64,000 nt of DNA from Mycosynbacter sp964593465 (GTDB taxonomy: Bacteria > Patescibacteriota > Saccharimonadia > Saccharimonadales > Saccharimonadaceae), in contig CAZQJY010000001.1 in assembly GCA_964593465.1 (NCBI GenBank), forward strand, positions 1 to 64,000, written 5' to 3'. Numbering within the stretch: the first letter of the stretch is position 1; each line of letters opens with the position of its first letter. The notes beneath the pieces were generated by a model. That model was given only the letters and a program-made list of their open reading frames with translations. It was not told the origin of the DNA and made no database searches. Below, in pieces: positions 1 to 7,650 of this stretch. The position numbers and the translations under genes were made by a program.

Positions 1-29
1 TTGAAAACAGATACGTGCTATCATATACA
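1..29 (+). promoter_or_regulatory. Promoter of the surface-protein gene
   Basis: A -35 TTGAAA at 1-6 and a -10 TATACA at 24-29 are separated by 17 nt. The predicted transcript starts near 36, about 20 nt before the ATG at 56, which is why that ATG is preferred over the ATG at 29 that would overlap the -10. Confidence 0.55.
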
Positions 30-55
30 TGATAAGCATAATCAAAAATCAAACA

Positions 56-2227
56 ATGAAGCATATCATAAAATTATTCTTACCGATTTTGACCGGATTT
101 GCGGTGTTTTTGCATATCGTCACTATAGCGCCGGTACTTGCCGCTACACAGGTGCTAACTTTTTCTCCAGATAGATCTACCTACAGAGTCGGGCAACAGT
201 TTTCTGTTGTGGTGGCAGGTAATATACCTTTGATAGGAGGGGTGCCCACTTCATTTCTCAATACTAAAGTCTCAATCCGCCACGACCCACGGCTCCAGTT
301 TGTCAGTGTCCAGGCACACAATGGTGGCAATGCTAGCTACAATGGCAGCACAATAACTTATACAAAAAACTTCCATATAACTGGTCAAAAATTATTTACT
401 GTCACCTTTAAGGCAGTGTCCCCGGGCAAAACCGTCCTAAATGTTGGGGACAGAATGGTACAAGGTATGACCGCAGGAATCGGCCCGCCCGCCCTGTATA
501 CAATAGAGTCTACGGCGCCTGCTCCTGCCCCAGCACCGGCACCAAAGCCTGCTCCAACGCCAGCGCCCACTCCGGCACCAAAGCCTGCTCCAACGCCAGC
601 GCCTGCGCCTGCGCCTGCGCCATCTAACCCCGGCTCATCAACATCAAACAATTCATCAAAGCCCAATACGTCGTACACACCACCAGCTGTCGCGGCACCA
701 GAGGCGCCTGCCGCACCAGAGCCACCAGCTTCTCAGCCAGACCAAGTCACCCTAAGCAAGGTGTCTACCGACCTTGCGTACGATTCTGCTGGACTAGCCT
801 GGAAAACTAGCCGTGCAGGTAGCAGCACTCTTGTATACGGTACAGACAAAGACAAGCAAACTACCAAAGCAACAGTGACCGATAAAAACCAAACAAGCTT
901 CTCGACAGCGCTGACTAATTTGCAGCCAGGTGTACAATATTTTTATACGATCACTGCACGGGCCGATGGATCCGACCCAGCCGTTCGAACAGGCAGTTTC
1001 ACGACCAAAGCATATCCTATCGTCCTCAAAGTATCCCAGGATGATCAGCCTGTAGCAAACGCCCAGGTCAAGCTTGAAGGCATAAAAGACCCCTATACAA
1101 CAAATGATAAAGGTGAAGTAAGTGTATCGCTTAAGGCAGATACTTATAAATTCATTGTCACAAAAGATGAATTTACCAAAGAAGGCTCATTCACTGTCAA
1201 GCAAGTCGCAATCAAAGATAAAAAAGCACCGGAGACACAAACAATACCAATAGAATTCTCCGCTCCTGTCGCCGCACAAACAGGTAATCTAGTGCCTCTT
1301 GTCATTGGCAGTATTCTAGGATTATTATTACTGACACTACTTGCTGCAGCTCTTGTTCGTCGCAAACGCGGCCAACGCATGGCATACGTCGATCAGCCGC
1401 TCGAAGAGAATCTGCTCGCAACCCTCAATAGCAATTCAACACTTGGACAAAGCTCCGTATTTGCCTACCAGCCCCCTCACCCACTGGCATACCAAAATAC
1501 AGACGATGCGCAGCAAATGCCGTATAATCCATACGCTGTCAACACAGCGAATTCAACTGATCTCGTAGAGCCAGAGATTGACATATGGGACTCATCGTAT
1601 ACGCCACCTGTGCCTCAAGCTACAGTAATCCCACCAACCGAATACCCTGCGGCGATTCCAGAGCAAGTCGCCTATGACACAGAGCCCGCGTATCAGCAGC
1701 AGTATACAGAACAGCCGATTGTAGATCCTACTCAGTACGAAGTCACCACGCCTTCTGTAGAGCAGCCAGAATTTACACAGCCGGTAGCTAGCACATATGA
1801 TCAGCAACAAGCTATCTACACAGACCCTGCTTATAATGTTGTGCAGACTACAGAGCCCGCTCCAATACCAGCACCAGAAGTGTCGCAAAATCAGCTTGTT
1901 ACAAACCCCGCAGACTACACTGACCCGGCTGAGCTTGAGCAACAGCTAGCCACGCAATACGTTGATCCATATCCAAATGCCATTCCTACCCCAGAGGAAT
2001 ACCAGCCACAATATATAGAACAGCCACTGCCAGATTCAGCCATAGAAAACCAGCCGCAGATAGAACAAGTTGCAGAAGATTACAACTATGACCCTGAATA
2101 CGACACGGCTCAGTACGAAGAAGAAACTCAAGCTGATACAGCCGAAGCCTACGAAGCACAGGAAGGCATCGACTACGAGTACGAAGAAGACAACAGCATG
2201 GTGATTCACCATGATGCAGTACACTAA
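56..2227 (+). CDS. Secreted single-pass membrane protein with cohesin-like, Pro-Ala linker and FN3-like regions
   Basis: A 723-residue surface protein. Residues 1-30 form a signal peptide ending near VLAA. Residues 31-150 look like a cohesin-type beta-sandwich (phrases such as FSPDRSTYRVGQQFSV and VSPGKTVLNVGD). A Pro-Ala-Lys linker follows at about 155-200, then an FN3-like domain (about 230-320, LQPGVQYFYTITA) and a carboxypeptidase-regulatory-like domain (about 325-400, PVANAQVKLEGI). A membrane helix lies at about 410-432, followed by RRKRGQR. The last 290 residues are predicted cytoplasmic and very rich in Glu, Gln, Pro and Tyr. It is likely displayed on the cell surface, perhaps in adhesion; that role is inference. 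It is monocistronic and convergent with the superoxide dismutase gene. Confidence 0.7.
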   Translation: MKHIIKLFLPILTGFAVFLHIVTIAPVLAATQVLTFSPDRSTYRVGQQFSVVVAGNIPLIGGVPTSFLNTKVSIRHDPRLQFVSVQAHNGGNASYNGSTITYTKNFHITGQKLFTVTFKAVSPGKTVLNVGDRMVQGMTAGIGPPALYTIESTAPAPAPAPAPKPAPTPAPTPAPKPAPTPAPAPAPAPSNPGSSTSNNSSKPNTSYTPPAVAAPEAPAAPEPPASQPDQVTLSKVSTDLAYDSAGLAWKTSRAGSSTLVYGTDKDKQTTKATVTDKNQTSFSTALTNLQPGVQYFYTITARADGSDPAVRTGSFTTKAYPIVLKVSQDDQPVANAQVKLEGIKDPYTTNDKGEVSVSLKADTYKFIVTKDEFTKEGSFTVKQVAIKDKKAPETQTIPIEFSAPVAAQTGNLVPLVIGSILGLLLLTLLAAALVRRKRGQRMAYVDQPLEENLLATLNSNSTLGQSSVFAYQPPHPLAYQNTDDAQQMPYNPYAVNTANSTDLVEPEIDIWDSSYTPPVPQATVIPPTEYPAAIPEQVAYDTEPAYQQQYTEQPIVDPTQYEVTTPSVEQPEFTQPVASTYDQQQAIYTDPAYNVVQTTEPAPIPAPEVSQNQLVTNPADYTDPAELEQQLATQYVDPYPNAIPTPEEYQPQYIEQPLPDSAIENQPQIEQVAEDYNYDPEYDTAQYEEETQADTAEAYEAQEGIDYEYEEDNSMVIHHDAVH
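518..622 (+). repeat. Short tandem repeat encoding the Pro-Ala linker
   Basis: A 36-bp unit beginning CCGGCACCAAAGCCTGCTCC occurs at 536 and again at 572, flanked by shorter GCGCCT/GCTCCT repeats. It encodes PAPAPKPAPTPAPTPAPK-type sequence. Such a repeat can change length by slippage in whole codons, altering the reach of the surface domain. Confidence 0.8.
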
Positions 2228-2239
2228 CCTACTCTGTTG

Positions 2240-2821
2240 CTATCGATAGAGTTGCTCGACAGTACGCCAATCAACAACATCCCACCACGCCTTAATATAA
2301 TCGGCGCGTACGTTGCGATAGTCTAGGTAGTATGCGTGCTCCCACACATCAAGCCCAAGTATCGGTGCTAGCTCGCCCTGCATAATCGGATTGTCCTGGT
2401 TGGGTGTTGTAATAATTTCCAAATCAGGCTGCAGCCAAACCCAGCCACTGCCAAATACACTGGATGCCTGGGTGCTAAACGCGTCTACAAAATCCTGAAA
2501 GCTACCATACTTCGCGACAAGACCCTGCCTGAGATTGCCTGTTGGCTCGCCACCACCATCTGGGCTCATAATGCGCCAAAATAGTGAATGATTGTAGTGA
2601 CCTCCGCCATTATTACGAACAGTTCTTCTCACAGCCTCGTCCACATCCCCTAGATTACGCAGCAATGTATCGATAGGGATATTGGAGCCTGGCAATGCCG
2701 AGTTGAGCTTGTCTACATAAGCCTGATGGTGCTTTGCATGATGAAGCTGCATGACATCTTTGCTAATACTTGGCGACAATGCGTCATATTCATACTCTAA
2801 CTGCGGCAATGTATAGCCCAT
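2240..2821 (-). CDS. sodA: Superoxide dismutase, Mn-type (Fe/Mn family)
   Basis: Dismutates superoxide to oxygen and hydrogen peroxide in the cytoplasm. The 193-residue protein has the family layout: N-terminal helical hairpin with MQLHHAKHHQAY (ligand His about 27), GGGHYNHSLFW (second His), and the C-terminal DVWEHAYYLDYRN supplying the Asp and last His. The GGxxNHxLFW and PNQDNPIM phrases match manganese or cambialistic enzymes rather than the iron type (AAQxWNH); metal choice is inferred from these. An AGAAGGGG-like ribosome site precedes ATG. It suggests exposure to oxygen, plausible for an epibiont. Confidence 0.93.
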   Translation of the reverse strand: MGYTLPQLEYEYDALSPSISKDVMQLHHAKHHQAYVDKLNSALPGSNIPIDTLLRNLGDVDEAVRRTVRNNGGGHYNHSLFWRIMSPDGGGEPTGNLRQGLVAKYGSFQDFVDAFSTQASSVFGSGWVWLQPDLEIITTPNQDNPIMQGELAPILGLDVWEHAYYLDYRNVRADYIKAWWDVVDWRTVEQLYR

Positions 2822-2846
2822 AATAACCCCTTCTACTGTACGTCTG

Positions 2847-3929
2847 TTATTTTGCTTGAGTAGGTGCCTGTGTCTCGGGCACGTTAATATAGTAGTGAAT
2901 CTTGCTTTGTGATTTAAGCTCAGTCATCTGATTTTTGAACTGCTTGAGTGGCACTTTTAAGAATTGATAGTCAATTTCTCCTTGTGCATTCGTATCAAGT
3001 AGCTTAATAAAATAGTAACCATCGCCCTTGTCTGGTTTTATGGCAGCAGACACCTGTCCTTTTTTGAGCTTGGCAGCAGCAGCTGTGACACCACCGTCTG
3101 GGTTGGTCTTTTTCACCCATCCAGTTGACGCCATCTGGACAGCATCTGGATGCTGCTTATTGATATTTGCAAGGATTTCTTCGAATGGCATATCCGGATT
3201 AGTGCTGACTGCTTTTTCTATCTGATGTGATATGTCAGCAGCTTTCGTATCTAGTTTATATTCAACTGCTTTGCGCAACAGAGCTTTACGCATCAAATAG
3301 CGACTGTCTTCTGGAGAGATACCAAATTTCTGCTCGTTTGATCGATCAAGTACCTCTTGGCTAATCTGCGTACCATCAGACAATTGTCTTGTTGCCGCAA
3401 ATGCATCATCTATCTGCTTATCGGTTACAGTGATGTTGTTTGATTTGGCAATTTTTTGCGCATATGCATCTGCAACAGCATCGTTCATAGCCTGCGCTTT
3501 GTAAAAATCGTACAGCCCATTACGACTACTGTCATCAACGTACTGTGCCTCGTTGGCTTTTTCAGTGGTATTGAGATACGTCTCGGACATCTTATAATTC
3601 AAGAGGTAATCGCCGTATTTTACCTTTTCACCATCTACCGATGCTACTGGCAACGGCAATGTACGCGTTACCCTATAATAGAAAGTATCTGTAGTTTGTG
3701 CCTTGTAGAGTTGCCACCAAGATACACCAACAAACAATATAGCCAACGACAGACCGATAGCAATTGCTGTAAACACGAGCTTGTGCTTAGTGTACTGTAC
3801 AGGGTACTTAAAACGACGACCCTCTGCTAATACACGTTCACGATGCTCAGCAACTGTCTCGTTGGTGATTCGTGCCGGTTTAGCTGGACTCGCTTCTTTC
3901 TTCTTCAGCTTCGATGTAATTCTCTTCAT
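2847..3929 (-). CDS. Membrane-anchored parvulin-type (PpiC/SurA-like) peptidyl-prolyl isomerase
   Basis: A 360-residue protein with a basic cytoplasmic N-terminus, one membrane helix at about 51-72 and an extracytoplasmic remainder. The region after the helix (VASVDGEKVKYGDYLLNY) resembles the SurA/PrsA N-terminal chaperone segment, and the C-terminal part (TGWVKKTNPDGG, VSAAIKPDKGDGYYFIKLLD) resembles a rotamase domain. It probably assists folding of secreted proteins. Its start overlaps the end of the upstream PH-domain gene by 50 nt, with GAGGA before the ATG. A second protein with similar architecture sits at 22414-23334 in the pilus locus. Isomerase activity is inferred from family. Confidence 0.75.
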   Translation of the reverse strand: MKRITSKLKKKEASPAKPARITNETVAEHRERVLAEGRRFKYPVQYTKHKLVFTAIAIGLSLAILFVGVSWWQLYKAQTTDTFYYRVTRTLPLPVASVDGEKVKYGDYLLNYKMSETYLNTTEKANEAQYVDDSSRNGLYDFYKAQAMNDAVADAYAQKIAKSNNITVTDKQIDDAFAATRQLSDGTQISQEVLDRSNEQKFGISPEDSRYLMRKALLRKAVEYKLDTKAADISHQIEKAVSTNPDMPFEEILANINKQHPDAVQMASTGWVKKTNPDGGVTAAAAKLKKGQVSAAIKPDKGDGYYFIKLLDTNAQGEIDYQFLKVPLKQFKNQMTELKSQSKIHYYINVPETQAPTQAK

Positions 3930-4473
3930 TCATTCCTCGCTGTTCTACAGCATCTACTGCATCTTGCAGAAGATTATAAATCTTTTGCGGGTGCTCGGCG
4001 TTGCGTATTGTGAGATCGCCAACATATGTCTGGATGACAATGGTACCGAACCCGAATAGCTCCCCACTCATTCCTGGTATATTATAGCTTATGTTGTGTA
4101 TCTTTGACAATTTTAGCTCTACAACATCACTACCGAAAAACCCATGTTGTGTCACTTGTCGAAGACGTTGATCAGTCAAAATAAACACCGTAAAATACCA
4201 CATAAGAAACTGATACGAGAACAAAATCAGCCCCAGTAGCAACCCACCAAGTGGCAGAAGAAATAATTCAAGCTGTGTCTGCCAGATGAGCGGTGGAATT
4301 GCGCTGAGTGCAAATGGGATAAGCAGCATATAGAACCCTTTGCGCATCGCGATAATGTGGCGGCGAAACACCAAAATTACCTCTTCATCATCACGCTGGC
4401 CGTCAAAGGACTTGACGTTTGTAGTACTACTCGACTGGTTTTTGCTAAATATACCCATATTCTTGTAAATCAT
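3880..4473 (-). CDS. Bacterial PH (bPH2) domain membrane protein
   Basis: A membrane protein of about 197 residues. Two hydrophobic hairpin helices (MLLIPFALSAIPPLIW and LPLGGLLLGLILFSYQFLMW) precede a bPH2-like region with DQRLRQVTQHGFFGSD and GTIVIQTYVGD. Function of these YdbS/YdbT-like proteins is not well defined. The longer reading frame to 4605 would run through the tRNA gene, so the start is the ATG at 4473, only 3 nt after the tRNA CCA, or the ATG at 4458 (MGIFSKN). Expression probably comes from a tRNA-containing transcript; tRNA 3' processing would leave GGA-AUG as the mRNA start. Confidence 0.72.
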   Translation of the reverse strand: MIYKNMGIFSKNQSSSTTNVKSFDGQRDDEEVILVFRRHIIAMRKGFYMLLIPFALSAIPPLIWQTQLELFLLPLGGLLLGLILFSYQFLMWYFTVFILTDQRLRQVTQHGFFGSDVVELKLSKIHNISYNIPGMSGELFGFGTIVIQTYVGDLTIRNAEHPQKIYNLLQDAVDAVEQRGMNEENYIEAEEERSESS

Positions 4474-4476
4474 TCC

Positions 4477-4551
4477 TGGTACCCCCGCTACGATTCGAAC
4501 GTAGATCGACACCTTAGGACGGAGCTGTTCTATCCATTGAACTACAGGGGC
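4477..4551 (-). tRNA. tRNA-Arg (anticodon CCU)
   Basis: A 75-nt cloverleaf with CCA encoded. Acceptor GCCCCTG pairs with CGGGGGT (one G-U), D arm GTTC/GAAC, anticodon loop GTCCTAA giving anticodon CCT (reads AGG), T arm CTACG-TTCGAAT-CGTAG. The anticodon stem GCTCC/GGTGT contains one T-T mismatch. It is followed after 3 nt by a start codon on the same strand. Confidence 0.93.
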
Positions 4552-4555
4552 AGAT

Positions 4556-4676
4556 AATTTTAGGAGAGACTTACCCCTCCACCTGTAGTTAGAAGTAAAT
4601 TCCAACTACAGCCTCCTCGCCCTGAAGCCGACACGACGCATCGTTGCTTCGCAGGGTTGGTGACTACTTTAGTATA
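4556..4676 (-). other. Structured region upstream of tRNA-Arg, unassigned
   Basis: No ORF is supported here. Two inverted repeats could fold: a 12-bp arm pair at 4583-4594 and 4600-4611 (one G-U, 5-nt loop), and an arm pair at 4620-4628 and 4646-4656 enclosing a small 4-bp hairpin at 4633-4644. On the minus strand this lies immediately before the tRNA, so it may be the 5' leader of the tRNA transcript or a small RNA. I could not match it to SRP RNA, tmRNA or a known riboswitch by eye. Confidence 0.35.
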
Positions 4677-4678
4677 TC

Positions 4679-4709
4679 AAAAGCGACCCCTGATAGCGAG
4701 GTCGCTTTT
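4679..4709. terminator. Terminator downstream of ndk
   Basis: Arms AAAAGCGACC (4679-4688) and GGTCGCTTTT (4700-4709) are perfect complements with an 11-nt loop and A/T-rich outer ends, working in either direction. It follows the ndk stop by 15 nt. Confidence 0.85.
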
Positions 4710-4723
4710 GCAATAGAGTCTCC

Positions 4724-5233
4724 TTAGCGTGTGAACTTCTCGTGCAATGCTTCGTAGTCATAAAGCTCTGAGTCTGCAAACCAGTGATTAATCTCTTGCT
4801 CAGCCTCTGCAGAATCGCCAGACGCGTGAATAAGGTTTGGGATACCTTTTTTCTTGTTGTCAGCATAGGTATAGCTCATGTGACTAAAGTCGCCACGAAT
4901 CGTACCAGGGGCAGATGACTTCGGCTCGGTGCCGCCAACCATCTTGCGCACCAACGCAACCGCTTCGACACCTTCGAGCACCATAGCTATCACAGGGCCT
5001 TCACCCATCATCTGCAAGGTAATGTCAAAAATATGGTCGCCAGCTCGAGTTTTGAGTTTGCCGATTTCTTCGTAGTGCGTGAAAAAGTGCTGGCTATCTG
5101 GCGAAAGCATCTTGGTACCTACAATACGCAAGCCCACACGCTCAAAGCGTGTCAAGATTTCACCTACCAAGCCACGTTGCAATGCATCCGGCTTAAACAC
5201 AATCAGTGTCTGTTCGAGTTCAGTTTTTGCCAT
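4724..5233 (-). CDS. ndk: Nucleoside diphosphate kinase
   Basis: Transfers the gamma phosphate of ATP to nucleoside diphosphates through a phosphohistidine. The 169-residue protein has the family core: TLIVFKPDALQRGLVGEIL, and the active-site segment NLIHASGDSAEAEQEINHWF. The start at 5233 (MAKTELEQ) has a clear AAAGGAG ribosome site; the upstream extension of the frame is not plausible. The active loop reads HASGDS where most bacterial enzymes have HGSDS, one residue longer. A TACAAT -10 with extended TGn precedes it, divergent from the Xer gene. Confidence 0.93.
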   Translation of the reverse strand: MAKTELEQTLIVFKPDALQRGLVGEILTRFERVGLRIVGTKMLSPDSQHFFTHYEEIGKLKTRAGDHIFDITLQMMGEGPVIAMVLEGVEAVALVRKMVGGTEPKSSAPGTIRGDFSHMSYTYADNKKKGIPNLIHASGDSAEAEQEINHWFADSELYDYEALHEKFTR

Positions 5234-5305
5234 ATATCTCCTTTGAATTTTACTGTTTGTATTGTAGCAAATCTGTCGGCGATAGACTATACTACCCCCA
5301 CCGCG

Positions 5306-5311
5306 TATGAT
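5306..5311 (+). promoter_or_regulatory. -10 element for the Xer gene (leaderless)
   Basis: TATGAT lies exactly 6 nt before the GTG at 5318, with no ribosome-binding sequence between. This spacing predicts transcription starting at or next to the GTG. No convincing -35 is visible. Confidence 0.4.
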
Positions 5312-5317
5312 AGATAT

Positions 5318-6244
5318 GTGGCTGCACAAGATAATTATTTTTCATCACTCATGTACGACTTTGTAGAGTCACTTGAAGTCGAGGGCGGACGCTCCAGCAA
5401 AACTGCCGAAAACTATGGTCACTACCTAGAAAGGTTTGTGGAATTCGCCGATGATATACCTGTAGATAAAATAACATCAGAACTGATACGCAAATACCGC
5501 CTCTGGCTCAATCGTTATAAAAATATCAACGGTGAGAGCTTATCTCTTAACACTCAGAGCTACCACTTGATCGCCCTGCGTGGATTTTTACAATACCTAT
5601 CAAAACGCGACATCATCTCACTCCCGCCAAACAAGATAGAGCTCCCAAAAACCGTGCGCAAACAAGTCACGTTTCTCCACTTTGATGAGATAGAACGATT
5701 GCGGGGCGTAATTGACATCTCTAGTGAGTCGGGTCTGCGCGACCGTGCTATTGTAGAGCTATTATTTTCTAGTGGACTACGTGTTTCTGAACTATGCAAC
5801 CTCGACCGTGGACACATCAATACCACGCGCCGTGAGTTTATGGTACGCGGGAAGGGTCAGAAAGACCGTCCCGTATTTGTCAGTGACATGGCAGCAGAAC
5901 ACGTCGAGAGTTATCTTGCAGAGCGCCATGATTCACTCACCCCGCTATTTATCAGCTATAGCCGTAACGCGGGAACAACCGACACCTATGGTGATTACCG
6001 GCGCCTCACCTCGCGTAGCGTGCAGCGTATGATCAGCAAATACGCAAAGCTAGCTGGCATCACCAAACATGTCAGTCCACACACTATGCGTCACAGCTTT
6101 GCAACAGACCTACTCATGAACGGCGCTGATCTTCGTAGCGTACAGACTATGCTTGGACACAGCGATATCAGCACTACTCAGGTATACACTCACGTCACGG
6201 ATGAACATCTACGCGAAGTGCATGAAAAATTTCATAGCAACTAA
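5318..6244 (+). CDS. xerC: Tyrosine recombinase, XerC/XerD family
   Basis: Resolves chromosome dimers at a dif-like site, with FtsK (29754-32045) as the expected partner. About 308 residues: an N-terminal SAM-like DNA-binding domain (LEVEGGRSSKTAENYGHYL) and a C-terminal catalytic domain with Arg in LLFSSGLRVSELCNL, Lys in RGKGQKDRPV, HTMRH, the LGHSDISTTQVYTHV segment containing His/Trp-position His and the nucleophile Tyr. The start could be GTG 5318 (leaderless) or ATG 5351; neither has a ribosome site. Only one Xer is seen here, so it may act alone or have a partner elsewhere; XerC versus XerD cannot be decided by eye. Confidence 0.9.
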   Translation: MAAQDNYFSSLMYDFVESLEVEGGRSSKTAENYGHYLERFVEFADDIPVDKITSELIRKYRLWLNRYKNINGESLSLNTQSYHLIALRGFLQYLSKRDIISLPPNKIELPKTVRKQVTFLHFDEIERLRGVIDISSESGLRDRAIVELLFSSGLRVSELCNLDRGHINTTRREFMVRGKGQKDRPVFVSDMAAEHVESYLAERHDSLTPLFISYSRNAGTTDTYGDYRRLTSRSVQRMISKYAKLAGITKHVSPHTMRHSFATDLLMNGADLRSVQTMLGHSDISTTQVYTHVTDEHLREVHEKFHSN

Positions 6245-6278
6245 ATACCCGCCCGTAGTCTCGTGGGCGGGTATTTAG
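6241..6278. terminator. Bidirectional terminator between xer and the pilus locus
   Basis: Perfect 14-bp arms CTAAATACCCGCCC (6241-6254) and GGGCGGGTATTTAG (6265-6278) with a 10-nt loop. The xer stop codon lies inside the left arm, and the convergent PilX-like gene ends 15 nt beyond the right arm. Confidence 0.92.
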
Positions 6279-6293
6279 TTATTAGACTAAGTT

Positions 6294-7625
6294 CTATGGA
6301 GTAGCAATACCGCTAGGCTCGGCACCCGGAGGAGGGTTGGCGATATTTGGACAGCCTGGTATCTCGCTATTATCGTCTTTGTAGTCATCTGGGTCGTCCG
6401 TAACAAGAAAATTCTTACATACATTACTACGAGAACCTACCGCGGCACGTGGATACGGTGCTTGATTAGCGTCTGCTGATTCGACACGGGACACAATGCG
6501 ACGAAAAACGTTATTGGCACGGCCGGTCGCATCAATCTCCGGCTGTACATTTTTGAAGCGTACGATTTCAGGATCTTGCAGAGGGTCCGCATTAACTTTC
6601 ATGAGACTCACCTCAAAGCTCACATCACGGTAGACCGACGCGATAGTCAGATAGTTAAATAGGCTGCCATTATCGTGACGCGGCAGACGCAGGTACGATA
6701 CGCACATATACGCGCCACGTTCTGCTGCTCTAGTTTCACCTGTTGCATTACAGTCTGCTTCGATTGGCTTGTTTGGCGATGCATCAACAAGCCTATCCTG
6801 GTTCACAGGAGGCAGCGGCAAATGCAAGTCTACGGTAGCCATGTCGATAGGATTCTGTGCTGTATTGGTAGCACCAAGCCGACTCGAATACAAAAATACC
6901 GCCCGTGCATTGTCATCCATATCTAGCAAGTCGATATTACCTGGGTCATACTGCAAACTACCGACACGTAATAATGCGCCCCTGTCATCATTGAGCCAGT
7001 CACTCCTAGATGGCAATTTCAAAAAACCATCCGGCTGATCACTATCTTTAGGAAGAAGCGAGAAGTCGGGCGTGTCACCAGGATTGTTGTAGCTCATGTC
7101 GTCGTCATCCTTGAGCCAACGAATCTGTATAACATCGTAGTCAGCCACAGACTTTAGTGGGATTATCCGTATGCCACCTTCAGCGTCACTCCTTGTTTTC
7201 CCTACATAATTTGGAGTGTTCGGAGTCACGCGCACACAGGTGTATGCTTGTTCAAGCGCTTTGTCGCTCTCGGACTGCTGCACAGGGCGCTCACCGCTAC
7301 CCAGACTCAGTGCGTAATTAACTGTTTCACAGGGTTGATTTGGATCATCGATTGCTTTGATAATCCTTTGGCAGTCGTCTGTGTCCTGTATATTGCGCTC
7401 TTGGCAATCTGTATATTGCGCCAGCACTCGTTTGGCGTCTTCTGCACCCGCATGTGCAGAGTCAAGCGCACTTTGAGCCAGGTCGTTATCGGTTGTCTGG
7501 TTTTGACCAGATATAATGATAGTGATAAAGCCAACTGACACCGCGACAAACAACAAAGCAGTAAACACCACTACGAAAATAGATACCGCTCCACTCTGTT
7601 TGCTTGACTTTTGATATCTCATCAT
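6294..7625 (-). CDS. PilX-like type IV pilus-associated membrane protein
   Basis: Last gene of the pilus locus; 443 residues. One hydrophobic helix at about 14-38 (SGAVSIFVVVFTALLFVAVSVGF) follows a short basic N-terminus, without the G-F-T-x-x-E prepilin site. The following segment (QTTDNDLAQSALDSAHAGAEDAKRVLAQ) matches the PilX_N style found in minor-pilin clusters. The rest is a large hydrophilic extracytoplasmic domain with paired cysteines and no recognised fold. It probably belongs to the minor pilin complex that primes pilus assembly or sits at the tip; that is inferred from context. Confidence 0.65.
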   Translation of the reverse strand: MMRYQKSSKQSGAVSIFVVVFTALLFVAVSVGFITIIISGQNQTTDNDLAQSALDSAHAGAEDAKRVLAQYTDCQERNIQDTDDCQRIIKAIDDPNQPCETVNYALSLGSGERPVQQSESDKALEQAYTCVRVTPNTPNYVGKTRSDAEGGIRIIPLKSVADYDVIQIRWLKDDDDMSYNNPGDTPDFSLLPKDSDQPDGFLKLPSRSDWLNDDRGALLRVGSLQYDPGNIDLLDMDDNARAVFLYSSRLGATNTAQNPIDMATVDLHLPLPPVNQDRLVDASPNKPIEADCNATGETRAAERGAYMCVSYLRLPRHDNGSLFNYLTIASVYRDVSFEVSLMKVNADPLQDPEIVRFKNVQPEIDATGRANNVFRRIVSRVESADANQAPYPRAAVGSRSNVCKNFLVTDDPDDYKDDNSEIPGCPNIANPPPGAEPSGIATP

Positions 7626-7650
7626 TCCCCCTTATGCTTCTATAATACCA

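Noticed and set aside
518..622. CRISPR array
   Set aside because: The repeats are contiguous, in frame and encode a Pro-Ala linker; there are no spacers. No other regularly spaced repeats were seen in the window.
385..678. Antisense ORF rich in Gly-Ala opposite the Pro-Ala linker
   Set aside because: It is the reverse reading of the linker repeat; no ribosome site or family resemblance.
4474..4605. Longer N-terminus for the PH-domain protein
   Set aside because: It would be translated across the tRNA-Arg gene.
5318..6244. Xer gene as the integrase of a mobile element
   Set aside because: No attachment-site repeats, excisionase or phage genes nearby; length and motifs fit a chromosomal XerC/D.
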